NCBI RefSeq assembly: GCF_001950255.1
Contig: NZ_BDJK01000066.1
Span: forward strand, 1 to 38,397
DNA length: 38,397 nt
From: Carboxydothermus pertinax
Lineage (GTDB): Bacteria > Bacillota > Z-2901 > Carboxydothermales > Carboxydothermaceae
Direction of reading: 5' to 3'
How positions within the stretch are numbered: the first letter of the stretch is position 1; each line of letters begins with the position of its first letter. Under the pieces are notes generated by a model. It did no database searches and was not told where the DNA came from. It saw only the letters and a list, made by a program, of their open reading frames with translations. This document shows, piece after piece, positions 8,253-14,957 of this stretch. Position numbers and translations under genes: made by a program.

Positions 8253-9632
8253 TTATTGATGGCAACTGCTACAGAATTTCGTACGGTCATGACAGGTGAC
8301 ACATTGCTCCGAGCCATACTGCCCTACCGCTAGACCGTGGCGGGAAATCCAATCTTCCGTATGGCCAATTTTGCTGTGACAGCTGTTGCAGGTAGTTTTA
8401 TTGGTATGACAGGTATTGCATTTTGCCGGATTTTTAGCGTATTCACTGCTATGAATTGCAAAAAATCCAGAATCATGGGGTTTGACATTATTATGGCAGG
8501 TACTACATTCAGTTTTGCTGTGACAGGTATAGCAAGTACTGCTTCCTTTGGCTAAAGCAGTAGCCCCGTGAGTTGTAGTCTTAAAGCTATTGCTATGGGG
8601 CATCGGTACTTTATGGCAACTATCGCAGGTTGCTTTAGTATGACAGGAGCCGTAACAGCTACTTGTCCCTTTAGCTAACGCTGTTTTGCCATGGGTCGAA
8701 AGCCAAGAAGCAGGGTGAGGCATATCTACCTTGTGACAACTGCTGCATTCGGTTTTGGTATGGCAGGAATAGCAGTTTACGTTTTTATTTTGCAGGGTAA
8801 ACTTACCGTGATCCTTAGTCCATGAAGTCGGATGTGGCATTTCCACCTTGTGGCAGCTAATACAAGTTTGCGCCTTACCACCTTCCACCGGTTTTTCATG
8901 ACAAGTATTGCATACTTTTACATCAGAAACCTTGTGGTTTTTGGCCCAACCCTCGGGGTGGGGCATTTGCACACCATTATGGCAGGAGTTACAGTATTTT
9001 TCTTGGCCCAAATCCCCAGTATGACAGGTAGTACAAGAAGCTAAATCTTTTTTCGCCTCAGTTCCATGAGCAGCAATCCACCTGGCGTCATGGTTCTGGG
9101 GTTTCATTGTAGCTTTGTCCTGGTGACAACTCTCACATTTTGTCGGGCCATTTTTCTCTTTGTGGCAATCTAGGCAATCCTGCATTTTTAAAGTCTTGGG
9201 ACTGCCGTGCACTAAGTCACCGTGGCAGGTAACGCATTGTAAACCTTTCTTACTTGCATGGAGTTCATGACTAAAAGTGATTCCCACCGGTCCAGAAAGA
9301 TTTGATAATTTATGGCAGGATTCACACCGGCGATTGGGGACTTCGGCCTTCCCTTTAATTTCTTTTGGATCTGGCCGTTGGATAAGTTCCACCGCTACCT
9401 GCCGTAGCCCCCCAACTTTTACTTTCATAAGTCCCACAAACCCCGGGTCCCGGTGGCAGGACATACAATCGGTTTTTGCATGGTTTGACTGTTTCCAGGC
9501 AGTTACATACGGCTTCATCGAATGGCAGGTATTACAAAAAGTTGGTTTACTGGTTTCGTGTATAGCAAAAGGAGCTGCTACCGCTACAATTGCCGCCGCA
9601 ATTATTATCACCCAGAGGAGCCTTTTTTGCAC
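8253..9632 (-). CDS. Membrane-anchored multiheme cytochrome c, 19 CXXCH plus one CX3CH
   Basis: The start is GTG at 9630-9632, about seven bases after GGGGGT; an in-frame ATG at 9650 has no ribosome site. The 459-residue product has one N-terminal membrane helix, then a NapC/NrfH-type opening (CNTCHSM, the CXXCHxM quinol-side heme) and 19 CXXCH motifs in total. The C-terminal two thirds is a tandem repeat of about 35-40 residues in which a CXXCH pair is followed by MPHP..W...HG. In one repeat the motif is CYGSCH (codons near 8646-8663), one residue longer than CYSCH/CYTCH in its sister repeats. It probably carries electrons from menaquinol across the wall. It is monocistronic, with a terminator on its 3' side. 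Confidence 0.9.
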   Translation of the reverse strand: MQKRLLWVIIIAAAIVAVAAPFAIHETSKPTFCNTCHSMKPYVTAWKQSNHAKTDCMSCHRDPGFVGLMKVKVGGLRQVAVELIQRPDPKEIKGKAEVPNRRCESCHKLSNLSGPVGITFSHELHASKKGLQCVTCHGDLVHGSPKTLKMQDCLDCHKEKNGPTKCESCHQDKATMKPQNHDARWIAAHGTEAKKDLASCTTCHTGDLGQEKYCNSCHNGVQMPHPEGWAKNHKVSDVKVCNTCHEKPVEGGKAQTCISCHKVEMPHPTSWTKDHGKFTLQNKNVNCYSCHTKTECSSCHKVDMPHPASWLSTHGKTALAKGTSSCYGSCHTKATCDSCHKVPMPHSNSFKTTTHGATALAKGSSTCYTCHSKTECSTCHNNVKPHDSGFFAIHSSEYAKNPAKCNTCHTNKTTCNSCHSKIGHTEDWISRHGLAVGQYGSEQCVTCHDRTKFCSSCHQ

Positions 9633-9651
9633 CGTCTCACCCCCTTTCATA

Positions 9652-9699
9652 ACTTTAATTCGACATTACTTTAATTCAATATTACTTTAATTCGACATT
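9652..9699. repeat. Three 16-bp tandem repeats in the cytochrome leader/promoter
   Basis: Units 9652-9667, 9668-9683 and 9684-9699 are exactly 16 bp each; the first and third are identical (ACTTTAATTCGACATT) and the middle differs at three positions. On the minus strand the outer copies contain TGTCGAA, the core of the Spo0A box. They lie directly upstream of the 19-heme gene's start. Confidence 0.85.
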
Positions 9700-9763
9700 T
9701 ATTGTAATAATTCCTTTAAAACCAGCATATTTTTATGGTATTATTAATTTTTTATTTTCAGCG

Positions 9764-9790
9764 AAAAGAGGGGTTTTTAACCCCTCTTTT
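9764..9790 (-). terminator. Hairpin after the SH3-cytochrome gene
   Basis: AAAAGAGGGGTT (9764-9775) and AACCCCTCTTTT (9779-9790) form a perfect 12-bp stem with a 3-base loop, downstream of the stop at 9814. A perfect 18-bp palindrome (9793-9810) lies between stop and stem. Confidence 0.8.
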
Positions 9791-9813
9791 CTTATCTAAA
9801 ATTTTAGATATTA

Positions 9814-11565
9814 TTATTTAAGATAAGATTTTAATACGTAGCCGGTGTAGGTATTGGTACCTACCTTTACCTGGACTTTATAGTAGTTGCCCGAAGTACT
9901 TACATAAGTTACTTTCGTACCAGCTTTAAGGGTAGTGAGCTTAAAAGCTTTGGTAGAAGCAGTCGCATAAAGATAAGTAGTTTTAGTCACCGTATAAGTT
10001 TTAACTACTGGAGTAGTAGCAAGCTTTCTGGCACCATAAAGAATTGGATCTCCTTTATAACCAAGAGCTTTCCAATCAAGAATGCCCCGGTTACTGTGAC
10101 AGCTAGTACAGGATAAAGCCTGGCTTGCCGGCTTCACTTCATGGTATAAGCCCATATAACGTTCCGCATATACCCACTTCACGGGTGTTACTAAATCAAC
10201 CCCAAACCACATTTTATACCCCTTGGTAAAACCACCCAAAGTATCACCGGTCATAAATACATAACCCGCTAATGCCGGGAAGAATTTACCGGTAACCGGA
10301 TCGATAGGCATATAAGCATAGTGGTAACGGAAGGGGAAAATTTTAGCTTTAGGATCGTTAATCGAACCAATTGGGGCAAACAAAGTTACGTAATCAGGTT
10401 TTGTAGTTCGGTCCGGTACATACTTGTTATTTTTATTAAATACCGCCGGTGCATCGGTCGGTTGAGCATAAGAAGTACCATTCCACCAGAGGTAAACCGG
10501 CTTTAAGTTTTGGCCCCGTTCAATCTTAGGTTCATAAAGCGCGGTAACACTATTATATTCCGCCTGCGACCAATCCCGGAAAACATCGGTAGACTGAGTT
10601 ATCGCATACTCGGTTACGTGACAGGTAGTGCAGTCGATGCTCTTAATATGGTTATTTAAGGTTGCCCCCAGAGGGCCTTTGTGAACCGAGGTGGTATGAC
10701 AGTTTTCACAACGGACGTTATAGTTTAACTCGTTGGTCCGTAAATCCACACCTCTACCGGCAATTTTATGGTTCTCAGTTTTATGACAGCTAAGGCAGCT
10801 TAATCCTTTACCCATGTGGACATCTACTTTAGCCGGATCGGTCATGTGAATTGGCTCCAAGTCTCCCCGCTTGTTGTTAGCGCCACCACCGGCAAAAGCA
10901 TGGCACTGGAGGCAGTTTTTATTATCCGGAGTTTTCTTTATGGATTTTAATGCTGCAGTGATATCAACGGTTCCAGCAACCGTTGCTTTTTTAAGGTAAA
11001 CAATATCAATTACCGCAGTATTGGGAATATAATAATATTTTCCATCCTGACCATAAACTACAGTTTTAAGGTTTCTGTTATATACCGCATAGTCAGCATG
11101 GCAAAGTAAACAGTCTACATTTTCCTTGTTTTGTTCTTCCGTAAGCTTAGCAGGATTTCCCCCCATACCAATGTGGCACTGAGCACAACCACCTTTTACA
11201 TTAACGCCATTTTTATTGGTTAAAATTCCCAAAAAGTTAATATCCGGGGTAATGCAGAAATCATTTAACCCCCCAAGTTTACCTACCGGCTTATCGGCTG
11301 GCCAGGATTTACCCGAGGCATCAATAAGATTTACCGGTTTACTCTGCCAGGTGTAGTGGTCCGAATGGATAACTTCGTTTACCTGGTCGGAATGGCAGGG
11401 TAAACAGGTTTTTGACCCCTCATACTTTTGCAGCCTGGAATGATCATATTTCGGGTGACACGATAAACAATCCTTGCCCTGCGAGTGGTCTGCAGCCAGG
11501 GCGGTACCGCTAAACAGGAGTACAAAGCCCGCCAGCAAGATAAAGATTAAGCTTTTCCTCCTCAT
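9814..11565 (-). CDS. Octaheme-tetrathionate-reductase-like multiheme cytochrome c with C-terminal SH3 domain
   Basis: This secreted 583-residue protein has a classic signal peptide (MRRKSLIFILLAGF..., cleavage near ALA-AD) and nine CXXCH motifs. Blocks typical of the tetrathionate reductase (Otr) family are present: NDFC followed by CAQCHIGMGGNP, NVDCLLCHADYAVYNR, DLEPIHMTDPAKVDVHMG, STDVFRDWSQAEY, and QALSCTSCHSNRGILDWKALG. Otr enzymes reduce tetrathionate, nitrite or hydroxylamine in vitro, so the physiological substrate is open. About the last 65 residues form a bacterial SH3 domain ending GYVLKSYLK, which would hold the protein in the peptidoglycan. The start is ATG after AAAGGAGAGGTG. 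Confidence 0.87.
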   Translation of the reverse strand: MRRKSLIFILLAGFVLLFSGTALAADHSQGKDCLSCHPKYDHSRLQKYEGSKTCLPCHSDQVNEVIHSDHYTWQSKPVNLIDASGKSWPADKPVGKLGGLNDFCITPDINFLGILTNKNGVNVKGGCAQCHIGMGGNPAKLTEEQNKENVDCLLCHADYAVYNRNLKTVVYGQDGKYYYIPNTAVIDIVYLKKATVAGTVDITAALKSIKKTPDNKNCLQCHAFAGGGANNKRGDLEPIHMTDPAKVDVHMGKGLSCLSCHKTENHKIAGRGVDLRTNELNYNVRCENCHTTSVHKGPLGATLNNHIKSIDCTTCHVTEYAITQSTDVFRDWSQAEYNSVTALYEPKIERGQNLKPVYLWWNGTSYAQPTDAPAVFNKNNKYVPDRTTKPDYVTLFAPIGSINDPKAKIFPFRYHYAYMPIDPVTGKFFPALAGYVFMTGDTLGGFTKGYKMWFGVDLVTPVKWVYAERYMGLYHEVKPASQALSCTSCHSNRGILDWKALGYKGDPILYGARKLATTPVVKTYTVTKTTYLYATASTKAFKLTTLKAGTKVTYVSTSGNYYKVQVKVGTNTYTGYVLKSYLK

Positions 11566-11601
11566 TACATCACCTCTCCTTTCGGTTTTTTAATATTAAT
11601 A

Positions 11602-11655
11602 CCGGGAAAGGCAAGGCGATAAATAATCTTTACTTATAGCCCAGCACCTCCCGGG
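11602..11655 (-). ncRNA. Possible structured 5' leader of the Otr-like cytochrome gene
   Basis: Within the 411-bp gene-free stretch 11566-11976, the minus strand holds CCGGGAGG pairing with TTTCCCGG (two G-T wobbles), closing a 54-nt element. Inside is GGGC-T-ATAAGTA, loop AAGAT, TATTTAT-C-GCCT. I do not recognise a known riboswitch consensus. The rest of the stretch is AT-rich with no ORF. Confidence 0.35.
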
Positions 11656-11879
11656 ATTAAGCCTTTAGGGTGTTAAGAAACAAAGCTTCAATAAATTTGC
11701 TTAATTAACTTGCACCTTTTTTCCTTAATATGCATTTTTCGACTTTTTCATGGATTTCCCTGCTTTTTATGGTATAAATTTTATTTATATGCATAAAATG
11801 ATTTAAGTCTTTTATCTCTTGACATTTTGCTGTTTTTAGTAGAAATATTTTCAAAAAAATCTATTATCCAATAAAATAA

Positions 11880-11909
11880 AAAACCCTACCACTACTGCGG
11901 TAAGGTTTT
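11880..11909 (-). terminator. Terminator of the thiT-thiN operon
   Basis: On the minus strand AAAACCTTACC and GGTAGGGTTTT form an 11-bp stem (one G-T) around an 8-base loop, then TTTTATTTTATT. It follows the thiN stop by about 70 bases. Confidence 0.8.
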
Positions 11910-11976
11910 TATGGGTATTTGATAACATCTCTTCAAAAGTAGTTTTGGACCAAATTTTAGCAAATTTTAAACCTTT

Positions 11977-12594
11977 TTATTTTTGGAAAATTTGCAGCAG
12001 TATGAGCTTTCCGGCCTCCCAGGAAATTTCAACCGTATCAGCTATAAACTCATTGGAGAGACCCAAGGTAGTACCCCAGGATAAATTGGCCCGAAAAAGC
12101 TGGTATTTAGCACCTTTAATGACAAGACCGGTAACTTCTCCGGTGAGGGGAATTACCGAAAATAACTGCCCGGGTTTTCCTTTTAGAATAAGGGGTTTTT
12201 TGTTTAAATATCCAATAAAATCAGAGCTGTACCAGGTTACGGGTCGGCTACAGCTCCCGAGAAGCATTAAATTAGCAAAAAAGTGGTCGCTTCGGCCCCC
12301 GGACCCCCCTACCACTATAATTTCCTCAGCATTCATATCTTGTGCCATGACCACCGCTGCTTCTAAGTCCGTAAAATCTTTTTCGGTAGGATAACTTTTA
12401 AGCCTAACCCCTCTCTTTATGAACTCCTCCTGCCAGTTTTTCGGTAAGGAGTCCATATCCCCCAGCAAAAGATTTGGTAGTAGTCCTTCTGGTAAAAAAA
12501 GGGCTCCGCTATCCGCTGCAATAAGAAAATCATCAGAAGTTATATCAGGCAAAAAGCCGGGGGCTTCACCCCCGGCAAAGATCACTACTCGCAT
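11977..12594 (-). CDS. thiN: Thiamine pyrophosphokinase
   Basis: ThiN transfers a pyrophosphate group from ATP to thiamine, giving TPP. The 205-residue protein shows the family blocks ADSGALFL, LLGDMDSLP (metal-binding Asp residues), YPTEKDFTDLEAA and GGSGGRSDHFFANLMLL, with a C-terminal beta domain containing LSWGTTLGLSNEF. Length is normal (about 210). It starts immediately after the thiT stop (12595), so translation is probably coupled. It lies under the TPP riboswitch at 13190-13283, which fits salvage of imported thiamine. Confidence 0.94.
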   Translation of the reverse strand: MRVVIFAGGEAPGFLPDITSDDFLIAADSGALFLPEGLLPNLLLGDMDSLPKNWQEEFIKRGVRLKSYPTEKDFTDLEAAVVMAQDMNAEEIIVVGGSGGRSDHFFANLMLLGSCSRPVTWYSSDFIGYLNKKPLILKGKPGQLFSVIPLTGEVTGLVIKGAKYQLFRANLSWGTTLGLSNEFIADTVEISWEAGKLILLQIFQK

Positions 12595-13110
12595 TTACAC
12601 CACCTTCCGCAATCTTTCAAATATTTTAAGAAAGAAAACCGCCCCTAAAGTTAAAAACAGTTCCGGCAGTAGATAGCTTCCGTTATAAATAGCCGAATAC
12701 ACCCAGGGATTTTGGCCTTTTGGAGCGTAACTGGCAAAAAACACCGCTCCGGAAACGAGGTGAGACAAAAACCGGCCCAAAATTGCCAGTACCACTCCCG
12801 GATACGGCGACTTATTAGCAAAAAGACCCGCTAAACCCAGGGCTCCAAAGGCTACCGGATAATCTAAAAGAAACTGCAGGGGATGGGCAAAATACGGCTC
12901 AATTAAATACTGGACTAATCCGTACAGTACGCCTACCAGTATCCCCGGTAAAAGCCCTTCGGTATAGGCAAAATAAATTACCGGCAGCATGGATAAGAGC
13001 GTAACTGAGCCCCCCTGGGGCATCTGCCAGATTTTAATTAAACTTAAAACTACCCCCAGCGCTAAAGCTAACCCTCCGCGGGTCACCATCCGCAAATTTA
13101 AACCTTTCAT
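12595..13110 (-). CDS. thiT: Thiamine-specific S component of an ECF transporter
   Basis: ThiT binds thiamine outside the cell and works with the shared EcfAA'T energising module, which is not in this window. The 171-residue protein is strongly hydrophobic with about six helices. It shows the family blocks MPQGGSVTLLSMLPVIYFA and HPLQFLLDYPVAFGALGL, which line the thiamine pocket. ATG at 13108-13110 is preceded by GGAGGGTGTTTT; the open frame runs up to 13143 but those codons fall in the upstream terminator. It is the first gene of thiT-thiN, repressed when TPP is high. Confidence 0.92.
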   Translation of the reverse strand: MKGLNLRMVTRGGLALALGVVLSLIKIWQMPQGGSVTLLSMLPVIYFAYTEGLLPGILVGVLYGLVQYLIEPYFAHPLQFLLDYPVAFGALGLAGLFANKSPYPGVVLAILGRFLSHLVSGAVFFASYAPKGQNPWVYSAIYNGSYLLPELFLTLGAVFFLKIFERLRKVV

Positions 13111-13145
13111 AAAACACCCTCCTTTTCCCCGGCCACCGTACAAAA

Positions 13146-13178
13146 AAGCCCGCCTCCGGCAAAGCGGAAAACGGGCTT
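13146..13178 (-). terminator. Riboswitch-controlled intrinsic terminator
   Basis: On the minus strand AAGCCCGTTTTCCG pairs with CGGAGGCGGGCTT followed by six T. It lies between the TPP aptamer and the thiT ribosome site, the position expected of a transcription-attenuating expression platform. Confidence 0.85.
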
Positions 13179-13189
13179 ATCTTCAATTT

Positions 13190-13283
13190 AACCCACTTTC
13201 CCTACGCCGGCATTACCCGGGTCAGGTTCTAAGGGTTGGGAGAAGCCTCCCTCTCAGCCGGATTTTCCGGCACCCCCAGTGGC
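13190..13283 (-). promoter_or_regulatory. TPP riboswitch (THI element)
   Basis: The minus strand carries the THI-box landmarks: GGGGTGCCGG, then CCGGCTGAGAGGGAGG, then GAACCTGACCCGGGTAAT and GCCGGCGTAGGGA. These form the pyrimidine- and pyrophosphate-binding arms of the aptamer. With the terminator just downstream it should stop thiT-thiN transcription when TPP is bound. Confidence 0.96.
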
Positions 13284-13302
13284 CACCTGTTATTTTTTAC
13301 TA

Positions 13303-13331
13303 ATTATAACCTTTAAATATCTTGCTGTAAA
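13303..13331 (-). promoter_or_regulatory. Promoter of the TPP riboswitch-thiT-thiN transcript
   Basis: On the minus strand TTTACA (13326-13331) and TATAAT (13303-13308) are 17 bp apart. The -35 box overlaps the last codons of the helicase gene. Transcription would start near 13296, just before the aptamer. Confidence 0.75.
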
Positions 13332-14605
13332 GACCGATTTTCCAAAAGATACAAAGTTGCACCTAAAACCTGGTCCGACTCTTCCTCTTCTAAAAGTTTG
13401 GCTGCCATTTCCAAAAACGCCGCCGGTACCCCCATGCTTATGGTATCCCGAATTTTCTTTGCTAATTTCCTGTATTTGGCCTCTTCTAAATCAACGGGTT
13501 CCGGCAGCCTTTCCCGCCATAAACGCTTATTTATTGCTTCTTCAATGGCCCTTAAAAGCTTGCGCTCGCGGTAGGTAATCAGGGTAATAGCTTTTCCTTC
13601 TCTACCCGCCCGGCCGGTACGCCCAATCCGGTGAATATAACTTTCCGGGTTCTGGGGGATGTCATAGTTTATGACATGAGAAACTTCAGGTATATCAAGC
13701 CCCCGCGCTGCCACATCGGTAGCTACCAAAAGCTCGGTTTTCCCGGCTTTAAAGCTTTTAATAGTTTGGGTGCGCTCCCGCTGACTCATGTCCCCATGTA
13801 AGCCTTTAGCGGCATAACCGCGGTAGTTTAACTGCTCCACCACTTCGTCCACCCGTTTTTTGGTCCGGCAAAACACTATGGCCTGGGTCGGAAGTTCGCT
13901 ATTTAAAATCCGGACAACTCCTTCAACCTTTTCCGCTTCAGGAAGCTCGTAATATATTTGGCGGATAGCCGGCACGGTCTTTTCCTTGCCCACTAGTTTT
14001 ACCGTTTTATACTCCCCTAAAAACTTTTTAATAATGGTCTTAATGGGTGCCGGCAAAGTTGCTGAAAACAATAATGTCTGCTGGCGGTTGGTTAAACGGT
14101 TCAAAATAGCTTCAATATCATCAATAAAGCCCATATCTAACATTTCATCAGCTTCGTCCAAAACTACGGTGTTGATATCCGCTTCCGGAAAAGTTTTTCG
14201 ACCGATATGGTCTAAAATTCGCCCCGGGGTTCCAACGATCACCTCTACCCCCTGGCGAAGTCCCCGGATTTGCCGCTCTATATCCTGACCGCCATAGACC
14301 GCAAGCGCTCTTACTTTAAGGTATTTCCCGAGTTTTGCCACTTCATCGGCAACCTGCAACGCTAACTCCCGGGTAGGGGTAACGATTAACGCCTGGGCTT
14401 TTTTCCTCCGGGCTAATTTTTGCAGAACCGGAAGTAAATAGGCCGCCGTTTTTCCGGTGCCGGTGGGAGCCTGGCCAACTAAATTATGCCCTTCTAAAAT
14501 CAGCGGGATAGCCTCTTTTTGAATCGGGGTGGGCTGCTCATACCCCAGTTCGTCTACCGCTTTTAAAAGGGGCGGAATTAAACCAAGTTTTTTAAATTCT
14601 TCCAT
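13313..14605 (-). CDS. DEAD-box ATP-dependent RNA helicase (CshA-like)
   Basis: This helicase unwinds RNA duplexes and acts in ribosome assembly, mRNA decay or cold adaptation. All core motifs are visible in 430 residues: Q motif (QPTPIQKEAIP), motif I APTGTGKT, PTRELALQ, TPGRILDH, DEAD (VLDEADEML), SAT, and the C-terminal VATDVAARGLDIP and HRIGRTGRAGR. About 60 residues follow the helicase core (EEAKYRKLAKKIRDTISMG...), resembling the short CshA-type dimerisation segment rather than a DbpA or CsdA RNA-binding tail. ATG follows AAGGAGAG. The transcript has a leader of about 235 nt with hairpins. Confidence 0.93.
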   Translation of the reverse strand: MEEFKKLGLIPPLLKAVDELGYEQPTPIQKEAIPLILEGHNLVGQAPTGTGKTAAYLLPVLQKLARRKKAQALIVTPTRELALQVADEVAKLGKYLKVRALAVYGGQDIERQIRGLRQGVEVIVGTPGRILDHIGRKTFPEADINTVVLDEADEMLDMGFIDDIEAILNRLTNRQQTLLFSATLPAPIKTIIKKFLGEYKTVKLVGKEKTVPAIRQIYYELPEAEKVEGVVRILNSELPTQAIVFCRTKKRVDEVVEQLNYRGYAAKGLHGDMSQRERTQTIKSFKAGKTELLVATDVAARGLDIPEVSHVINYDIPQNPESYIHRIGRTGRAGREGKAITLITYRERKLLRAIEEAINKRLWRERLPEPVDLEEAKYRKLAKKIRDTISMGVPAAFLEMAAKLLEEEESDQVLGATLYLLENRSLQQDI

Positions 14606-14840
14606 TTAAAACTCTCCTTATTTTTTTATTTTTAATTTGGGCAAATTTTCTTAGGTTATGCTTTAAGAGGAGTTAAGCCTGTAATATTATTGTAGGTTCA
14701 GCTCCAATAGACCATAAGAATATTAATGCGGGCTGAAGCCAGCCCTCCAAAATCAATAGCCCCCTGACCACTGACAACCGACCGCATACTACATAAAAAG
14801 CCTTTCTGCTTTTGCGGCAGAAAGGCTTTCCATTTCTTGC
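14606..14840 (-). other. Long structured leader of the helicase mRNA
   Basis: The gap to the next gene (14606-14957, 352 bp) holds no ORF. Reading the minus strand from the promoter at 14848-14876 there is a terminator-like hairpin (14797-14829), a degenerate CTGACCA-type heptamer repeat (14764-14784), a small hairpin GGGCTGGCTTCAGCCC (14732-14747) and an imperfect 11-bp hairpin (GGAGCTGAACC with GGCTTAACTCC). Long leaders of this kind occur on cold-shock helicase genes; control here is inferred. Confidence 0.55.
14797..14829 (-). terminator. Terminator-like hairpin at the start of the helicase leader
   Basis: AAAGCCTTTCTGC (14797-14809) and GCAGAAAGGCTTT (14817-14829) pair perfectly over 13 bp around a 7-base loop. 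On the minus strand the stem is followed by TTA. It begins only about 10 nt after the predicted transcription start. Confidence 0.6.
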
Positions 14841-14847
14841 CTTTGTT

Positions 14848-14876
14848 ATTATAAACCATCTTTACTCTTTGAGCAA
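14848..14876 (-). promoter_or_regulatory. Sigma-A promoter of the helicase gene
   Basis: On the minus strand TTGCTC (14871-14876) and TATAAT (14848-14853) are separated by 17 bp. Start of transcription is expected near 14841. Confidence 0.72.
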
Positions 14877-14890
14877 GGGTTATTTTTGTT

Positions 14891-14906
14891 TGTGAGAAGT
14901 ATCACA
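14891..14906. promoter_or_regulatory. CRP/FNR-family operator, TGTGA-N6-TCACA
   Basis: A perfect palindrome TGTGA-GAAGTA-TCACA centred at 14898.5. A consensus -10 TATAAT lies at 14928-14933 and no good -35 is present. With transcription starting near 14940 the palindrome is centred at -41.5, the class II activator position. The sequence matches CRP-like and HcpR-like sites better than FNR (TTGAT-N4-ATCAA) or CooA (TGTCA-N6-CGACA). Confidence 0.6.
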
Positions 14907-14957
14907 GAAAAATTTGTACTATTATTTTATAATCGCGGGTAAAAGGGGGTATTAGCT

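Noticed and set aside
8253-9632. Repeat-rich reverse strand of the 19-heme gene read as a CRISPR-like array
   Set aside because: The periodicity follows protein repeats of about 35-40 codons with CXXCH codons; units diverge and there are no spacers.
8253-11565. Long open frames opposite the cytochrome genes (e.g. 9277-9690 and 8337-8555 on +)
   Set aside because: They lack ribosome sites and mirror Cys/His codons of the minus-strand genes; they are shadows.
11566-11700. c-di-GMP-I, cobalamin or Moco riboswitch upstream of the Otr-like cytochrome
   Set aside because: Such elements often precede cytochrome genes and a stable fold is present, but the conserved landmark sequences of these classes are not found.
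14891-14906. CooA (CO-sensor) operator
   Set aside because: CooA sites read TGTCA-N6-CGACA; the half-sites here are TGTGA/TCACA, so a CRP/HcpR-like protein fits better.
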